A stretch of 64,000 nt of DNA from Scolanthus callimorphus (GCA_033964015.1 CM066920.1:10941912-11005911); one strand, 5' to 3'; numbered from the stretch's first letter, positions 33,882 through 46,310 are shown. The notes: a model not told the origin generated them from the sequence alone. Made by a program: numbers and translations.

Positions 33882-36800
33882 CGCCCCATTTATATCTGAT
33901 GAGTATTCGATGGAATCTAGTTAGAGACAACATGAGACATAGCAATTATATTGAGTGGAATTGTTATATGAACTAACATTCATTTCATTTTTTTTGTTAA
34001 AAATATACGGGCGCATTTGATTTAATTAATGGGTTTACTTTGAGTATCTAGAGGCAATTTTCGAAATGTGTGACGACGGTGGATGACAGCGAACGGCTGT
34101 TTGGGCAGTGAGTTCTCTTTCAGGTTTAGATGATTTGGACGTCCCGAAATGTTTTCATGCTTTCCCGAAAATATGTTTCTTACTCCCGTCTGCTTTTTTA
34201 AATTCCCTATAATTATTTCAGATTAAGAAACACTCTATTTTGTGAAGTTGTAAACTATAAATGTTTATACTGTATACAGTACACGCCGACTAGAATGCAG
34301 GATTTTCTTTGATTCGGTGTTTCCCAACCCAAAAAAGTAGCTTTTCCCGTTGAACCGAACCCCGACGGTTCTTAAAATTCCCAACTCACGAAACAGCCGT
34401 TCTTGGGTTTTGTCTAAACAATTTTTATTCCATAAACGCCGGTTCTTCGACGTCATCAATAATTTGTTTCGTCAATAATTTGTGTGGACTAATAAACCAT
34501 ATGGGAAAGGAATGGGAGTGTTTACCAAAACGATTACAATTTCATCATGGCAACTTTCCCAGTGTTGCATTTTTATACTGATAAGAAAACAAAACAAAAC
34601 AAATTGTCCAGATACCGTCGTAAACAAGAATGTTTTCATCATCCTTGTAATCAACTCGAGGAATTTTAATGGAAGCCGAAACACTAGACTTGTAGACTTT
34701 ATACTGGATAACCTCTTCACAAGACTGACCAAGAAATCATTCCCTAGAAACTATTTTACTGATCACAAACGAAATAGTCTACTTTCTAACAAACGAGCTA
34801 TAAATTCGTAACGTAAGCATTGCTTTCTTTTTTTTTTAATCTCCATGCAGGACAACCAAAACAATTCATAAACAAACCCTTTTGCACAACTTAGAGTGTA
34901 CTTACCATTATCTGTCCATGTTTGAACAAGCTTGCTGCCAAACTCCTTTTCCTTCATTTTGAAGATTTTCCACGCACACATAACCATCCCGTTACGCCTG
35001 CTTCTCTTTGTGAAGCAATCACCTGCCTGTTTAGGTAACTACAATGCACACTTTTATTGTTAATGATTGGTTAGTTTACGCGACCCAATGTGGCCAAAAA
35101 CGCACTAATTAACACCACAACTTCAAACAAAATAAAACAAATTATCAAAGAAATCTGAAACATAGTCTATACTACAATTGTACATACAGTACAGTATAAA
35201 CTTGATGTCCTGAAAGTACTGAAGACCAAGTCTTTGAGAAGTTTCTGATAGTTTTCCTAGAAACTTGTTGCTTATTTTTTGTGAATCAAAGTGAGAAACC
35301 TCAGTCTATATGAGATCTGTTATTATAATGTAATATATACTCAAAAACTCAAATACAAATGCACAAATACTCAAAAACGGTTTCATTATAAATTTTAGTG
35401 GGAATAACCACAACCAAAAAATTGAAAATCGTTGAGGATTTTTTGGCACCTGAAAACTCAGACAGAGTAAATAATTAATTGCTAGAAAATTAATGAAAAG
35501 ATTAAAAGATTAAAAGATTCATTGTTTATTGTTTTATTGAACGCCAAGCAAAGCGGAAAATCTCAGTGGGATTTGAAATATTAATCATTTAAGTAAATGT
35601 AGTGAAAATGAATTTGAAAGAGGACAGTATCATATGTAATTAAATATTAAAAACGCTCAACAGAGAGGCCTACAACAAAGTAAAATAAGCATGAGTATTT
35701 TCTAAAACGGTCCAAGGATCTTGATCTATAGCCTCTTTCTAAAACAGAAACACTTAATTTTAAAGGTTGTTACAATAATTACTAAACCAAACAACAAGAA
35801 CATTTTCATTAAACCCTCTTGATGTGTTATCAGTATTGTTCTATTTTTAAAATAGAAATTATCCACACTCCACCATGAAGGAATTCAGCTAAGACTTCCA
35901 CTCCCCTGGAATATGTAGTGAAAAATACAATGATTGAATCGGAAATAGAGGATATAGATATAGATATCGGAAATTTATTTCTTACTAGGGATTCTCAAAT
36001 CTGGGATTTTTAGAGAGTTGTCTCTCAATCTTGTTTACTAACAAATTAACGCAAATTACAGAGAATGATTGTACGAGAAACCTTGATTTATAAGAATTTT
36101 TAACCATTAAACTGATTCCCAATGGTTCTTTAAATTCCCAACTCCCGAAACAGCCGTTCTTTAGGGTTTATCGAAGAGGTATTTTGGCCTCCTCTAGTTA
36201 ACAATTTGCTCTTGAAGCAAAATAACTTTTATTTTGTATTTTTTGCAAATGTTTTGTTTCCTGCAATAAGGAATGCCAATGGTCAACCATCAGCAATAAG
36301 TACATATTTTGCACAATACATCATGCATTATGCAACTCTATTTTTCCATTGCTAGTGACCCATGAAAGTCCCAAACTCCCTTTACAGCTATTTAAATAAA
36401 GGCTGTTGGAGCAAACACATCCACGACATAATAAGAAAATATGACAATATTAAGGAGTACTACGTAGAAGTGTGCTTTTACACTGACAACATTTCTTGAA
36501 ATAGCTGTATACATTGTATTTAGAGTAGTGAAGGTTTCCCCTGATCCATGATTTGGCCTGTCAAATTTAGGCCTGTCATTCATGGACATGAAAAAAGTTT
36601 GGATGTAAATCATGAAATCAAGCTTGCCTGAATATTTGTGATTTGAAGAATTTTGGTGTTGAGATCCATAAATACAAATTTGTAATTCCTGTGAAATGTG
36701 AAAGGGGATCAAATGCTGCATGTTGTGACAGAATGTTGACTTGAAACTTGCTCATCTTTCATGTATCATGAAAGCTGAAAACTCCTGTTTTGATTTACGG

Positions 36801-37039
36801 CTCTTCGCCACCCTGTAGATGAAGCATGGTACTGGAAATAGGACAAATTGGATTTGCTGGGACGGCGGAGCCCACATTTCGCCGAGTTTTCATACATTTT
36901 CACTAAACTCAGCTCCCTCACCTTGCCATACAATCTTACATGAGCCCCCCACTTTGAAAACTGTTCCGACATCCCTGATTTGATTCCCAACTTATCAGGA
37001 GCATTGGTTTACCAGTAAAGTATTTGTTTGGCTTTCCCT

Positions 37040-37213
37040 GTGGGGGGCTCCTAAAAATATACAGGGATGATGGCCAAAAAATGAGATTGCAAACAGGGTG
37101 TGCCCCACAGCAAATTCCCCCACTGAAGGGATTGGAAATTCCATGCAACCATAAGGGATAGGACGATCATCACAGTATATTTTTATGGGAACTTTCCTCC
37201 ACCCCCCAGGCAA
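37040..37213. mobile_element. Degenerate MITE
   Basis: CCTGTGGGGGGCTCCTAAAAATATA is loosely inverted at the right end as CCTGGGGGGTGGAGGAAAGT followed by TAAAAATATA. Boundaries approximate. Confidence 0.4.
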
Positions 37214-37624
37214 AAAAACCTAAGGGGGTGGGTGAAAACATCAAATCATTTTGATAGCAATTAAAAATTTGCTAACTTAAATAAAATACTAATGAAACTT
37301 GGCAAAATCCACAAAATGATTTTTGTAACAAAAGGTGAGCATGCCAAGTCAAAATACTAGGATCTTGAACCTTTGAATCCTGTAAAATCCTACAGAATCC
37401 TGTTTAAGGTCTTTCACCAGGGATCAGAATACAGTGGCATGGGTAATAGTACCAATGTTTATGGACCAGATGCCCAGGACATTACCTTTATCCCCCTCCC
37501 ACATGTCACACCCTGGGTGATGGCTTGGGTCTCTGCGGTAGGGACATCAACTCTCCCATTTTTTATGGGAGTCTCAAGATTTTTCGCTTCATCTTCCAGG
37601 AAAAATTTATGTATTTCTTGTATG

Positions 37625-37743
37625 TCTCCCAGGAAAAAATTAAGACAACTGCCATACATTTCCTGTATTTCTCCCAGAGAATTACAGGAAATTTCGTCAT
37701 TTCACGGTGATCTCCAGCTTTTTAGTCCTTAGGTTGACGTCCC
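37625..37743 (+). repeat. Dispersed repeat, copy 1
   Basis: CTCCCAGGAAAAAATTAAGA, ACTGCCATACATTTCCTGTA and TTGACGTCCC align with 61081-61199 at roughly 75-80% identity. The family is unnamed here. Confidence 0.7.
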
Positions 37744-38437
37744 AGCGGAGGATTCTGCTAACAATTGTTAATGGGATGACCATCTACCAAAGCATTCGCC
37801 TTTGTCACACAAGCGCCATCTTGGATTTTACAGCTGATTTATTCAGCATGGAAACGAGGCCAAGCAGGTCGCGGGTTTTGCTCATGTTGGAAAGCGAACC
37901 CTGATGCTGGGATTTGGGGTACAAAAGTTGACAAAGCTACCAAAAAGCACTCCTTATTTGTTTAAGAACCAAAACGTTGACTGGCTCACTGTTTTTTTCT
38001 GCTTTGCCGGGTCATTCTGGAAACAAAATGGCGGCGCGTGACAAAGGCGAATGGAAGCTACATGGCAATTACAAGAATATACTTTGTATTGGCAAATGTA
38101 GCCAAGTACATAGTCGAGCAGATTTCAGATGAGTATCGAAAACTAAATGCAAAGAATTTTATACGTACAAAACAAGGGAAACCCATTTAACCCATTAAGC
38201 CATCAAGTGATAAAAAATTTGAAAAAACAGAAATAACCCTTTATTTGGTTTCTGAAATCCAAAAGTCCAAAATGACATCCCAACTCTTAACAAGTTTCTG
38301 TCCTTCATCCATATTTTTAATGGGACAGTTACATCCTTCTAGATCCAGATCGGTTGCTGTTTTTTTCTACATCCTATTCTAAACACTCATCCAAATCCCT
38401 TTATAGAATCCTCAAGCCAAATTTTAGTGTCATCACC

Positions 38438-39257
38438 TTATACTCCTTCTTTGGGTTTCACTGGCTTGAATTTACATCTTAGCATCATAGCACCAATATG
38501 CTTAGGCTGTTCTTCCAGTTCTCCAACATCTTTTATCCCTTCAACTACTTTCCTAACAATATCTAGTTTGTCCTCATCTGTGATTTTGTGGTATGGTTTC
38601 CGTGTGATTGACAGCTTAACTCCATTGCCATGTGATAGGAAATCATGGATTTTCTTTATTTTCCACTGCAAGTCTTGAGGTGCAATACGCCCAGTTATTG
38701 TTAGCTCCTTTACTTTCATTCCATGATCAGAGTGTTTATGTTTTCTTTTGGGCCTCATAAATGGCTTTCCTAGAGAACATTTTACAACTGCTGCCCTTGT
38801 TCCAATTTGTTTTTGAATTTCAACAAGCTCAAGTTGTTTATCCTTGGCTGTTTGCAGGGCATCTTTAATAGAAACAGTTGCAAGTTTTTGTCCCATCCTC
38901 ATCTATAAGAACAATTTTTTTGGATCTGATCTTCTCATTTCTTGGATTTTCATGTATCCCTTTAGTTCCCAAACAAGAACTTGTTGTGAGAGTTCTCTGT
39001 GACAAAATGACTCTTCTACTGAAATGCGCTGCTCCTGACAATTCTGGCAAATATAATCGACAGATTCCCTCAAAAATCCTTGAGGATTTCTGACAAGTAA
39101 AACTAAATTGTCGGACTTGTATGTTTCTTGTCAAATTGTATGATACACTGTTCGCCACACTGTTCAGTTTCAAATGGCGGGGATGCCACCATGTGCACGT
39201 CTGACCAATGGCAATATTCGCGAAAGTAAGGCAGTAGACGGAAAGGACATCCTTCAA
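38438..39257 (-). CDS. MTIF3: Mitochondrial translation initiation factor 3, with one-base insertion
   Basis: Two overlapping frames together encode a bacterial-type IF3 with an N-terminal extension of about 115 residues suited to mitochondrial import (Arg/Ser-rich, few acids). The first frame, from ATG at 39257, reaches SKKIVLIDEDGTK, the IF3 N-domain start. The second continues LATVSIKDAL, QLELVEI, then the C-domain KVKELTITGRIAPQDLQWKI and HDFLSHGNGVKLSI, ending KPKEGV with TAA just after. The switch falls at a run of five A on the minus strand (T5 at 38885-38889); four A would make one frame of about 272 codons, close to the usual length for animal MTIF3. IF3 binds the small mitoribosomal subunit, keeps subunits apart and checks start-codon pairing. 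No intron and no poly-A tail or target duplication is visible, so gene, retrocopy or sequencing error remain open. Confidence 0.82.
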
Positions 39258-39500
39258 AGAATTAATAAAGGTAAAAGAAAGTATCGAGGGCTCAGTCTTA
39301 CATTGCTTTACCTTGTTTTGTGGGAGAATTTCTCGAGGAATTCCTTGTATTCGTTCGCGCGCCTTCTCTCATGATGGTTATTCCCGACCCAGGCTTCTTC
39401 AAAAAAGCACAGGCAACCCAACTTGGGTCTGTCTCCAGGGTGCTTATATGTAGCTTCGTTCTACCGTGAAGCCTATGAATTATTAATCAAGTCCTTCTTA

Positions 39501-40258
39501 GGGACCGATCGTTTATAACGTCTACGGGGGGGCGGTGGAATTTGGGTGGGGGTAAAAATTTAGAAGACATAGATTTTAGGGGGGTAATTTTTTGGCACCT
39601 TCTCTCAAAGAGGGGGTAATTTTTTCAGGGACACTGTGGTTCAAACTAAATAATAATATGTGCAAGATATCGCGTCGTGGCATACACGCTATGCCATATA
39701 GCAAGTACGCGAATTTCGGCGCGCTTCGCGCGCAGCAGAATATACAAAATAGTTTTTTGAGTACGTGCGCAATGGAATGGCTACGAATGTCATTACAAGA
39801 AAATATATCTTAGCCAGGAGAAAAAACTAACTCTCCCCAAAAAGACGCTCTGCAGTAATAAGCATCGGAGCTGTCTCAGTTCGAAAAAAGAAGGCCTAAT
39901 TATTATAGGCAAGCGTGAGTTTCCACTTTACGAGGATAGAGATTCGTCATTTTGACCCTGCTTTACGCACGTCCTTTGCGATCTTTGTTTACTACACACA
40001 GCAAATGTAATGTTCATCTACATTTTCTTTGAGGTTTGGTGAAGTGCGTTCATATCATGCATAAAAATTAGGGCGCGCTTCGCGCGCAACAAAAAGAAAT
40101 TTCTGTAAATTGTCTTCCATTAGTTCAAACGGGGATCTGGTTACAGGGTGGGGGGTAAACTTTTTAGAACATCGATGTTATGTGGGGGTTATTTTTGTAT
40201 CGCCTTTTTAGTGAGGGGGGTGCGAATTTTAACATTCAATAAATTTAGAAAACCACCG

Positions 40259-40292
<34 letters not shown>

Positions 40293-40316
40293 TGGACGTA
40301 ATAAACGATCGGTCCC
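39501..40316. mobile_element. Harbinger-like MITE, 816 bp, TTA target duplication
   Basis: Ends GGGACCGATCGTTTATAACG and, inverted, GGGACCGATCGTTTATTACG. TTA at 39498-39500 and 40317-40319 is a 3-bp duplication as in PIF/Harbinger. GCGCGCTTCGCGCGC lies at about 39719 and again near 40074. Just inside the right end is a run of about 31 C, mirroring the G-rich left end. Confidence 0.8.
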
Positions 40317-40521
40317 TTAGTAATCCCTTTTAGCCAGGACCCAGGTCTACCCTAGTGTGTTTTGACAAAAAAAATCGGCCCAATGGGCCACTGACTCAGG
40401 ACACGAAGAATATTTGTTAAATAGCTCCTCGGCTTGGGCGTAATGTTGTGCCCATTTCAGATCACGTGGCATTCCCATGAGTATTCTCTCTTTGTTTGGA
40501 ATGATTCCATATTCATATATA

Positions 40522-41758
40522 GTGGTTTCAATAAAGTTTGTCACCCCAAAGACTAAAGCCTACAAGCTGTCGGCGCCAAGCATTGTGGATCATTCGTGCT
40601 TTGAACAACAAATATTCTCCATGAGTCAAAAATGCCGCGCGTGATAAGCGAAGTCGACCTTAGACTTTAACCTGTTTCCGAATTCGAGTGAGAGAATTGC
40701 TCTGGCATTTAAAAATGTGCATTCTTGAGAGCGAATGTCTCATAAAAATTTCTGCAAAAGCTCAGCAAAATTTGACATTTCACGGTAACAACCCAAAATC
40801 TAATTTCCCTCAAAATTGTTTGGATGATACAATAGGAGGATCCTTGCTGACGTCATTGTTTACATTCTCGAAATTTTGAAACGCCGTTTTTAGCTTTGAA
40901 AATGCAACGAAAAGCTCAAAACAAGTTTATTTTTCATTCTTAAAAAAGTCCTGACCTGTTTCCTTTCTTTCTGTGTCATTTTTCAGGCTAGTTGAAGCTT
41001 TTCAAAATTGTGTGAAAATCATTAGGGCAAAACGCTAATTTGCTCACATGTTTCCTCTAAATTGAACGTTGCACCCCGCGCTTAGAATTCGAGATATCAG
41101 CTTGAAATTTTCCAATTATGTTTCATTTACAGTCCTCTATTGATATTCAGAACTCATCATTTTATAGCTCCCTCGAACGGTCTGATTCTGAACATTGCTT
41201 ATGCTAATGAGCTCAAATTGTAAACAAAGGATCCTCCTATTAGCATTCTGTGTTTATTTTGCTCAAAGAGGTCGCTTCTCAAAGAAATGAAATAAAGACA
41301 CTTACAAATTATAATAATCGTACTTCGTTCCAATCCAATGCTCAATTATTTTAGGCGCCTAGAAAGCTTTAGCCTAGCTGAATCGAAGGTGTATTTCTTT
41401 CTTTGGATATTTATTCTACAGAATATTCCAGAGGAGTTTCAGTGATTCGGGTCTCATGCAATCATCTCACAAAATACGCCGTCAGTATTTGATTTCCTCC
41501 TTGACAAACGAAAAGCGTGAAAAGTAAAATGGACAGCTTAATGCTGTACGCAGTACTGTCGCTCACGTTTAAGAATAAAGTTCTTGCGCCCTCCAATTTG
41601 AAATTTGAAGTGCACTATAAATTTAAATCGCGCTGTTCCCAACACGCGCGCGTAAATCGAATTTTGATTAGCACGTGGGACAACAAATGACTCACAAAGG
41701 CTTGGCGCCGACAGCTTGCAGGTTTAGTCTTTTGGGTGACAAACTTTATTGAAACCAC
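40522..41758. mobile_element. 1.24-kb inverted-repeat element, TA/TATA-flanked
   Basis: GTGGTTTCAATAAAGTTTGT with the following CACCCCAAAGACTAAAGCC is inverted at the right end for about 65 bp with few mismatches, through CAAGCTGTCGGCGCCAAG. TA (or TATA) stands on both sides. No open frame of note. A nested inverted pair (40832-41241) suggests a second insertion. Confidence 0.75.
40832..41241. mobile_element. Nested inverted-repeat element
   Basis: ATAGGAGGATCCTT at 40832 and AAGGATCCTCCTAT at 41241 are exact inverses, each followed inward by TTGTTTACA-like sequence; TA flanks both. Lies inside 40522-41758. Confidence 0.6.
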
Positions 41759-41997
41759 TATATCCTTCGGTGCGTATAAGGTGATGACTCATCCTACCCA
41801 TAATGCATTGCTTTGTTTTATTTTACATAGTCAACCGGGAACCTGCGCTTTGTTTTCAATTGTATCTATTGTTATTCAGCTGTGATTGGCTGATACTGTA
41901 GGTCCCAAAAGTGGTTCCTATTGTTCTTCACATTTCAAAAGTTCAAACTGAAAATTTGCATCGAATTTTCAACTGCATTTTGTTGTGTGTGCCTGGG

Positions 41998-42375
41998 CAG
42001 AGCGGAAATGACCTGCTCAGACCACTAAATTTCAAATAATAAGGTCAGGTTAGCTCAGAGAAGCTTGATTTTTTGCATACAGACTCCTTGTCTTATTAGA
42101 AACAAAATATCAAAAATGACTTTTTTCTAATGGATCCGTCTTTGAGATATTAGGCTTTAAACATTGGATTCTGTGCCATTTTATGGGAGAATTAATACTT
42201 TGATCAGGAATTCTGCAAACTTCGCTCAATCATATCTAAAATTCATATTCTTCCATTTTCTTAAAAATTTGGAATTAAGCTTTTAGCCATAGAAACTCTT
42301 TGTATACGGAATCTTGAGCTTATATATTGAAATATGGCGAAGTTAGACATTTCATTTTTGGTCATTTCCGCTCTG
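41998..42375. mobile_element. MITE with CAGAGCGGAAATGACC ends
   Basis: CAGAGCGGAAATGACC at 41998 is exactly inverted at 42360-42375. The interior is AT-rich and partly palindromic. A related fragment AGAGCGGAAATGAC appears alone at about 25288. Confidence 0.7.
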
Positions 42376-42529
42376 TCGTGTGCCTGCAATGCGGCTTGGG
42401 CGCTTATTATTGAGTTTTTCTCGCGTTTGTACGGTAAATGCGCTAAACCACTTTAGTATCGAAAATAGAGCGTCGAAGCATTGCATTATGGACAGCCTGA
42501 ATCGCCCCTTTAACCCACTTGGATGTGAA

Positions 42530-42927
42530 CAATCGAGTCCTAAAGTGATGACGTCACAAAAACAAAATTTTAGATTTAGCAATATTTGTTCCATGATTTC
42601 GAAAGGGCATATCGATTGAAAGCTACACCAAAAATAAGGTAAATCGGTTAAAACGCGACCGATATATGGCCAGCTGAATACATTATTTTCTTTAACAAAT
42701 CACTGTATTTTTTGTTCAGTTCATAAAGTTATGAACTGAGATCAAAATACAGTGATTTGTTAAAGAAAATTATGTATTCATTGCGCCATAGCTCGGTCGC
42801 GTTTCAACCGATTCACCTCATGTTTTGCATGCAACGTTCTTCGAAGTTGGTCTTTCATTATCCGTGGACTAAAATCTGAAATTCGAAATTTTTCACATTT
42901 GTGACGTCACACTTTAGGACTCTATTG
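42530..42927. mobile_element. Palindromic MITE
   Basis: GAGTCCTAAAGTGATGACGTCAC against GTGACGTCACACTTTAGGACTC marks the ends. The centre (about 42678-42780) is a near-perfect hairpin around AATACAGTGATTTGTTAAAG. The arms between also align (GGTCGCGTTT, ACCGATT). Confidence 0.7.
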
Positions 42928-43050
42928 TTAAGAGATGGAACGAACAAATAAGCAACAACCTAAGGAACAACACTTACTTTATTTAACACTTATATTACAA
43001 GAAATAAATTCCCTACGGTCTATATATAGCAAGTATTAGGTTATCTAATT

Positions 43051-43349
43051 CTATTTAACAATTAGACCTCAAGGCCGAATGTGCTATGATGAATAGACCA
43101 TGAGGCCGAAGGCCGAATGGTCTATTGATATCATAGCACATGAGGACGAGAGGTCTAATTGTTTTAGTATAAACCAACTAGTTGGTCGGTTTTGGCAATG
43201 AATGCCATTATTTTATTTTGAAAAAATCAAGTTTTCTTGCAAAGAAAGGTGGTGGTTTTGCCAGGCACGGTCTATCACTAATAGACCATTAGTAGCTCAG
43301 CCAATCAGAATGCAGGATTTGTAATAGACCATTAGTTGGTTTATACTAA
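43051..43349. mobile_element. Bipartite MITE, copy 2
   Basis: Nearly identical to 30290-30595, differing by a short deletion in the AACCAATAAACC stretch and scattered bases, so both are recent insertions. Same CAATTAGACCTC hairpin plus AGTATAAACCAACTAG module. Confidence 0.75.
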
Positions 43350-44095
43350 ACTTAGTTATTTGTTGCTTCCGTTTATATTGATGCTGGAACATCTTAGTAA
43401 ATGCCTGGGGTAGTTACGGCTCTTGCAGCCACAGCTCCGGGGGTCTACTCCCTATATTCGGATGTTAGGTATTACCGTCTTATATTTTTTAGGGGTTCAA
43501 AACAGTGAATGAAAACCATACGCTGAAGACAAATCCGGTAATTTTAGGGGTTTTTTGAAAACGGTACGCTGAAGAAAGTGTTTTAGGACCGAGGAGCATT
43601 TTTTAGGGTGGAAATTTTTTCTGACAGGTTTTTTTAAGGTGGAAATTTGGGCTTCCCAACGGTCATCTCTACCCCCCGGCCACAGCCGTGTGATCGACAC
43701 GAAGGAAATCTCCATCGAAACTACGGTATTAAAGCTGATAGTAACGCCTTTGTTCCAGCATTTGAACAAATATGGGTTATTTACAAAACACTAGAGTATT
43801 TGAAATTACTTACACCTGTTTCAGGTTACATGCGACCCGCCGTTGTCAGCTTTAGGAGACAATCTGAGCGAAACGTGAGCCAATGAAATCATTGTCCTGT
43901 TTCGTGCGAGCCAATGAAATCCTTGTCGCCTGTGCAGTAAGTTGGCTTTCCTAGCGAAACATGTCGCGACAGAAGCCAATTCAATGCACTAGGCAAAACT
44001 TTGAAAGGGTATGATTGGCTCACATGGCTGTTGTTGACTATCTTTTGAACGCACTGGGCCGGGTGTTACTTGAAACAGCTGTAGCTATCAACTGA

Positions 44096-44554
44096 AAGAC
44101 GATATAGGCCTTTATCACGCAATATTGATTAATAATATATAATAGGTATCACAAAATGAAACCCAGTATTCAATTCTACACATCCATATTAGTAAAATAG
44201 CAAAGTTTGGTGAAGATTGCTTGAATACTGACTGAGATATGAATTTTCAAAACTTCGTATTCTGGATTATTTTTTACAAGAAATGTATGGGGAAATAAAT
44301 CGAAACGAGGCTGGACGGGCATCGATGCCCGTCCAGCCTCGACTTGACGTATTTGCCCATACATTTCTTTGTAAAAAGTAAGTCCGAATAGGAAGTTTTG
44401 AAAATTCATATCTCAGTCAGTTTTCAAGTAATTCTTTTGAAACTTTGCAGTTTTACTAATACGGATGTGTAGAATTGGAAACTGGATTTCATTTTCGGAT
44501 AACTATTATATATTATTAATCAATATTGCGTGATAAAGGCCTATTGTCGTCTAA
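44096..44554. repeat. 460-bp near-perfect palindrome
   Basis: The arms (from AGACGATATAGGCC to its inverse at about 44554) stay paired to a perfect 36-base centre at 44306-44341 containing GGACGGGCATCGATGCCCGT. Arm mismatches are few. There is almost no spacer, unlike a normal MITE, so it is a foldback element or an inverted duplication. Confidence 0.85.
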
Positions 44555-45022
44555 ATCGTGTTTTTAGAAGAAAACTCAAGCATGCCTTGAGTCTAATAAA
44601 TTAATACAAGAATGCATCTCTTAAGCTAAATGCAAATAAAAAATTCAAGAAGATCTAAGAGGTGCTTTTCAATTCAACGATTGCACTAAGCACTAAAACG
44701 GGCGACAATTTCATAAACAGCAACGCGAGTTTGCTGTAAATCCCAAAAAAAAAAGAATATCGTAGGAAAAGAATTAAAAACAACAGATGCGTAAAATTTT
44801 CAAGTATTAGTTTCTAGCCTATTTCTAACCTATTTGGCTATTATATTTAATTTCCGGTACCACCCTAATGAGGACCTCGAATTTCTAGCTACCACTTAGA
44901 AGTACATCCCCGGAGTTCCGTGTTCCCCACCCGGGGGTAAATTCCATGATCCTCACCCGGGGGTACCAGAAATTAAGGTGCAAAAGCCGTTCTTCGGTAA
45001 GGTTACATTGAGTAATTACTTT

Positions 45023-45102
45023 ACGGAAGCAGCTTAAAGCTAATTCTATACTTTAAAACAAACGGAAGCAGCTTAAAGCTAATTCTATACTTTAAAACAA
45101 AA
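45023..45102. repeat. 39-bp tandem pair
   Basis: ACGGAAGCAGCTTAAAGCTA followed by ATTCTATACTTTAAAACAAA occurs twice back to back without change. Confidence 0.9.
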
Positions 45103-46310
45103 GGATCAATCGATTATTGCTGCAATTGCAAAAAGAGTGACGCCCTTACATTGCACCGGGAGGCACTCTAATTGCAAACTGTCATAAATTGCACCATAAA
45201 TACATTGCAAATAATAACTATTTTATAAATAATTATTCTAGGACAATTTACATACTAATCAAGGGAAACGAAAGGGTAAAAACCGCTTCATGAGTTGTTT
45301 TGAGAATGGTCTTTTGGACTTGCAACAGCACCGGCAACTTTTCCTAACTAGGAGTAAAGTAGACAGCACAGGAAACGAGGAGGCCATGTCTTGCATCGAT
45401 AATGGAAACACAACTATGAAAGTGGGATTTCATTCCTAACGGAGTCACATCAACTTGGTTCCTCCAAATCTTTGTAGTTAATCTTTTAAGGTTTAAAGGA
45501 AAAGGGTTTTTAAAAAGCTATGTAAATTGTCCTTGCGAATGGCAACATTTCACGCTAAGTAAAAAAGTCACGCATTCTTAGAATGAACAAAAATTACAAA
45601 CACTTTTTACAAAATTATTTCATTCAGAGTTGCCTATCACGTCACTAAGTTATTTTAAAAAGTCTAAAACGAAGATGGGGACAGTTTACATGTACCTGCA
45701 CTGGCCCTTTAGCCGGGCTGAAATCTTTTGTTCTGAGGCCTCAAGGGAAAAGAGAACAAAAGAACTCAGTCCGCTTAACCCGGCTCATATAAACAGCCCT
45801 TACTACCTAATTTTGGAAGTTAGTCTTCCAAGAAATCGATTCTCTATATCACACTTGTTTCCACATTTCTAGACATTCATTATAATAGTGTTTGAATTAG
45901 TAGAATGGAAATATCATCAAGTTGGTAGAAGGCTTGATAATTTCACTGCCGATGGGTTCAAGGTAGCTTGCATAGCGGCTCTAAAGGAAAAGGGTAGGCG
46001 AGTCGAGGACGACAGTAAAAAACGAGCCATTCCTGTCAGCTTTCTACCGTCTTCGACTCCCCCTTCCCTCTAGAGACCCTTCGCAGGCTAAGTTCAAGGA
46101 AAACATGTCAGCATGGAGATCTAAAATAAAAGTGCCGTTATTTTCATATGAATGCGTGTTGGCGCCTTTCCCCGTCAAGCACGTACAAGCGTTTAGAGGC
46201 ACATGGGTATTTCTGCTTTGGCATCTCAGGTTGCTAATAACTTAATTACTCAAGAGTGGCATAATGGCAACTTGTTTGCCGTGCATTTCCCTCCTTTAGC
46301 ATAATGAGTT

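Larger units (their letters stand above)
33882..38437. other. Intergenic region between the CUB-EGF gene and MTIF3
   Basis: No gene was recognised. AT-rich, with dispersed repeat fragments: a block with TTCCCAACTC and GAAACAGCCGTTCTT occurs at about 34375-34415 and again at 36130-36165, plus repeats at 37040-37213 and 37625-37743. The promoters of the flanking genes could lie here (CUB-EGF gene) or end here (MTIF3 3' end). Confidence 0.6.
39258..46310. other. 7-kb intergenic region between MTIF3 and the SLC6 gene
   Basis: No gene recognised. It is nearly a mosaic of inverted-repeat elements (39501-40316, 40522-41758, 41998-42375, 42530-42927, 43051-43349, 44096-44554), with a 39-bp tandem pair at 45023-45102. 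From 45103 to 46310 only an unassigned CGCAGGCTAA-ended repeat (about 45905-46095) is suspected. Confidence 0.65.

Noticed and set aside
34472..34811. Overlapping plus (109 codons) and minus (86 codons) frames
   Set aside because: AT-rich, no motif, mutually overlapping; likely chance.
34763..34987. Minus-strand 74-codon frame with a strong donor GTAAGT at about 34905
   Set aside because: No acceptor or partner exon could be matched and no protein similarity was seen. Could be an untranslated 5' exon of the CUB-EGF gene, but unsupported.
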